NCBI GenBank assembly: GCA_021802085.1 | Contig: JAKAAZ010000180.1 | Location: 1-7,474 of the forward strand | Direction of reading: 5' to 3' | From: Acidobacteriota bacterium | Lineage (GTDB): Bacteria > Acidobacteriota > Terriglobia > Terriglobales > Acidobacteriaceae | Length of the DNA: 7,474 nt | Shown here: in pieces, positions 6,476 to 7,474 of the stretch | Position numbering within the stretch: position 1 is the first letter of the stretch | How the letters are laid out: each line of letters begins with the position of its first letter | Position numbers and translations under genes: made by a program | Notes under the pieces: model-generated | Database searches by the model: none | Told to the model about the DNA's origin: nothing | What the model saw: the letters and a program-made list of their open reading frames with translations, nothing else

Positions 6476-7237
6476 ATGGACAAAGACACGCTGCTCCGGC
6501 TGCTCGAAGATGTCCGAAATGGTCTGATCTCGTCGGAGACCGCTTCGGCGAATCTTGCGCAACTACCGTTTGAAGATATCGGCTTTGCGAAACTGGACCA
6601 CCACCGGCCGCTGCGGACAGGGTTGCCGGAGGTCATTCTTGCCGCTGGAAAAACCGCCGACCAGGTGGCGGAGATTTTCGAGCGCATGGCGGAAAGCGGA
6701 GTGAATGTGCTGGCCACGCGGGCCGATGCGCCGACCTTTACCGCCGTGCAGGGGAGAGTCCCAGCGGCGCAGTACTTTCCCGTGGCTCGCGTGATTACTC
6801 TTCGTCAGACGGAAAAGCAGGTTGCTGCGGATGCATCGCGGATCGCGGTCGTCTGTGCCGGGACCAGCGATATTCCCGTTGCTGAAGAGGCGGCCATGAC
6901 CATCGATATATTCGGTGGGGAAGTGGACAGAATCTACGATGTGGGTGTCGCGGGACTGCATCGCTTGCTGGGCCAGCGCGAGGTGCTGCAGCGGGCGCGC
7001 GTGGTGATCGTCTGCGCGGGAATGGAGGGAGCGCTGCCAAGCGTGCTGGGAGGGCTGGTCAGCGTTCCCGTTATTGCCGTGCCAACCAGCGTTGGCTATG
7101 GCGCTTCGTTTCACGGTGTAGCCGCGCTGCTGGGGATGCTGAATTCGTGCTCGCCGAACGTGACTGTGGTGAATATCGATAACGGTTTTGGCGCCGCGTA
7201 TGTAGCCACGATGATCTGCCGCGGCCCGATGCGATAG
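6476..7237 (+). CDS. larB: LarB, pyridinium-3,5-biscarboxylic acid mononucleotide synthase
   Basis: LarB starts NPN synthesis: it carboxylates the pyridinium ring of nicotinic acid adenine dinucleotide at C5 and hydrolyses the phosphoanhydride, releasing AMP. The protein has 253 residues, the usual family length. The N-terminal third carries LDHHRPLRTGLPEVI (40-54), a LarB-specific block. The C-terminal part is the PurE-like domain: CAGTSDIPVAEEAAMT (127-142), CAGMEGALPSVLGGL (180-194), VPVIAVPTSVGYGASF (197-212), and GMLNSCSPNVTVVNIDNGFG (220-239). C225 in the NSC motif matches the cysteine shown to attack the pyridinium ring in the L. plantarum enzyme (C221 there, from memory). All expected motifs are intact, so the gene looks functional. 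It is the last gene of the lar cluster here; larA, which often accompanies larB, larC and larE, does not follow within the remaining 237 bases. Confidence 0.95.
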   Translation: MDKDTLLRLLEDVRNGLISSETASANLAQLPFEDIGFAKLDHHRPLRTGLPEVILAAGKTADQVAEIFERMAESGVNVLATRADAPTFTAVQGRVPAAQYFPVARVITLRQTEKQVAADASRIAVVCAGTSDIPVAEEAAMTIDIFGGEVDRIYDVGVAGLHRLLGQREVLQRARVVIVCAGMEGALPSVLGGLVSVPVIAVPTSVGYGASFHGVAALLGMLNSCSPNVTVVNIDNGFGAAYVATMICRGPMR

Positions 7238-7250
7238 GCTGCGCATCGCA
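7230..7250. repeat. Small hairpin over the larB stop
   Basis: TGCGAT (7230-7235) and ATCGCA (7245-7250) are perfect inverse complements around a 9-base loop that begins within the larB stop codon. No T tract follows. It may add to the larger hairpin just downstream in ending or stabilising the message. Confidence 0.3.
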
Positions 7251-7253
7251 GAA

Positions 7254-7293
7254 GAGTTTCCCCGCAGGGGCTGAACAGGCTGCGGAAAAACTC
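7254..7293. repeat. Imperfect hairpin after larB, possible terminator or dispersed repeat
   Basis: GAGTTTCCCCGCAG (7254-7267) and CTGCGGAAAAACTC (7280-7293) pair over 14 positions with two C-A mismatches, around the 12-base loop GGGCTGAACAGG. A competing small hairpin, CCCC-GCA-GGGG, lies at 7260-7270. There is no downstream T run on the plus strand, so it is not a classical intrinsic terminator there. Its place directly after the last lar gene suggests transcript ending or 3' protection. From memory, similar sequences recur in acidobacterial intergenic regions, so it may be one copy of a dispersed repeat. Confidence 0.45.
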
Positions 7294-7474
7294 CGAATGT
7301 ATGGCGAAAAGACGAAATTTGCGGGATGGAAAACAATCAGTCAAGCCTCACGGATCCTTCCTAGTACCATGACCGCATGTAAAGGTAACCAATGTAGGTA
7401 CTTGTTGTGTGCCATGTTTGGCCGTATAGCTGAGGTATGGGCAACGGCAGACGGCTTCAGATCGAACTCAAGCA
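7294..7474. other. Right-end stretch without a recognisable gene
   Basis: I see no tRNA-like structure, recognised coding motif or repeat array in these 181 bases. Two short frames are open to the right edge: one from ATG 7414 (MFGRIAEVWATADGF...) and one from ATG 7437 (MGNGRRLQIELK...), the latter with GAGG one base upstream, too close for a good ribosome binding site. Either could be the start of a gene beyond the window, but too little is present to decide. Confidence 0.4.

Noticed and set aside
7111..7344. A 77-codon minus-strand frame
   Set aside because: It crosses the larB 3' end in antisense and the hairpin; its translation comes from the repeat-like element and has no gene-like features.

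Overview
This is a chromosomal window from a moderately GC-rich bacterium. The style suggests an Acidobacteriota (Terriglobia-like) soil organism. The hints are paired Tat-exported aldo/keto reductases, an aminotransferase of a type I associate with that phylum, and an imperfect hairpin at 7254-7293 of a kind I recall from such genomes. The assignment rests on recall, not on a marker gene, and is moderate at best.

Layout. Bases 1-1027 (minus strand) hold most of a fold-type-I PLP aminotransferase whose C-terminal end lies outside the window. A 166-base divergent intergenic region follows. The plus strand then carries: a Tat-signal aldo/keto reductase (1194-2168); a second one (2244-3236); larE (3262-4098); a lower-GC DUF3800-type gene (about 4221-5039); larC (5165-6454); larB (6476-7237); and an imperfect hairpin at 7254-7293. 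The last 180 bases show no convincing gene.

Together, larB, larC and larE form the complete known route to the nickel-pincer nucleotide (NPN) cofactor of lactate racemase LarA and its relatives. LarB carboxylates and hydrolyses nicotinic acid adenine dinucleotide, LarE inserts the two sulfurs, and LarC inserts nickel using CTP. No LarA homologue is in the window, so the client enzyme must lie elsewhere. LarE carries three cysteines (C95, C98, C175), which suggests the [4Fe-4S] catalytic type rather than the sacrificial type. LarC is one uninterrupted frame with a dense histidine segment (14 His in 34 residues). The two reductases sit directly upstream of larE (25-base gap) and may share its transcript; a functional link to NPN is inference.

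The most notable structural feature is the DUF3800 gene between larE and larC. Its base composition is visibly lower in GC and its flanks are AT-rich, so it looks like a later insertion into a lar operon. Downstream of it larC has no recognisable ribosome binding site. I did not find a clearly undescribed system; the best leads are this insertion, the LarE type, and the missing LarA client beside exported reductases.
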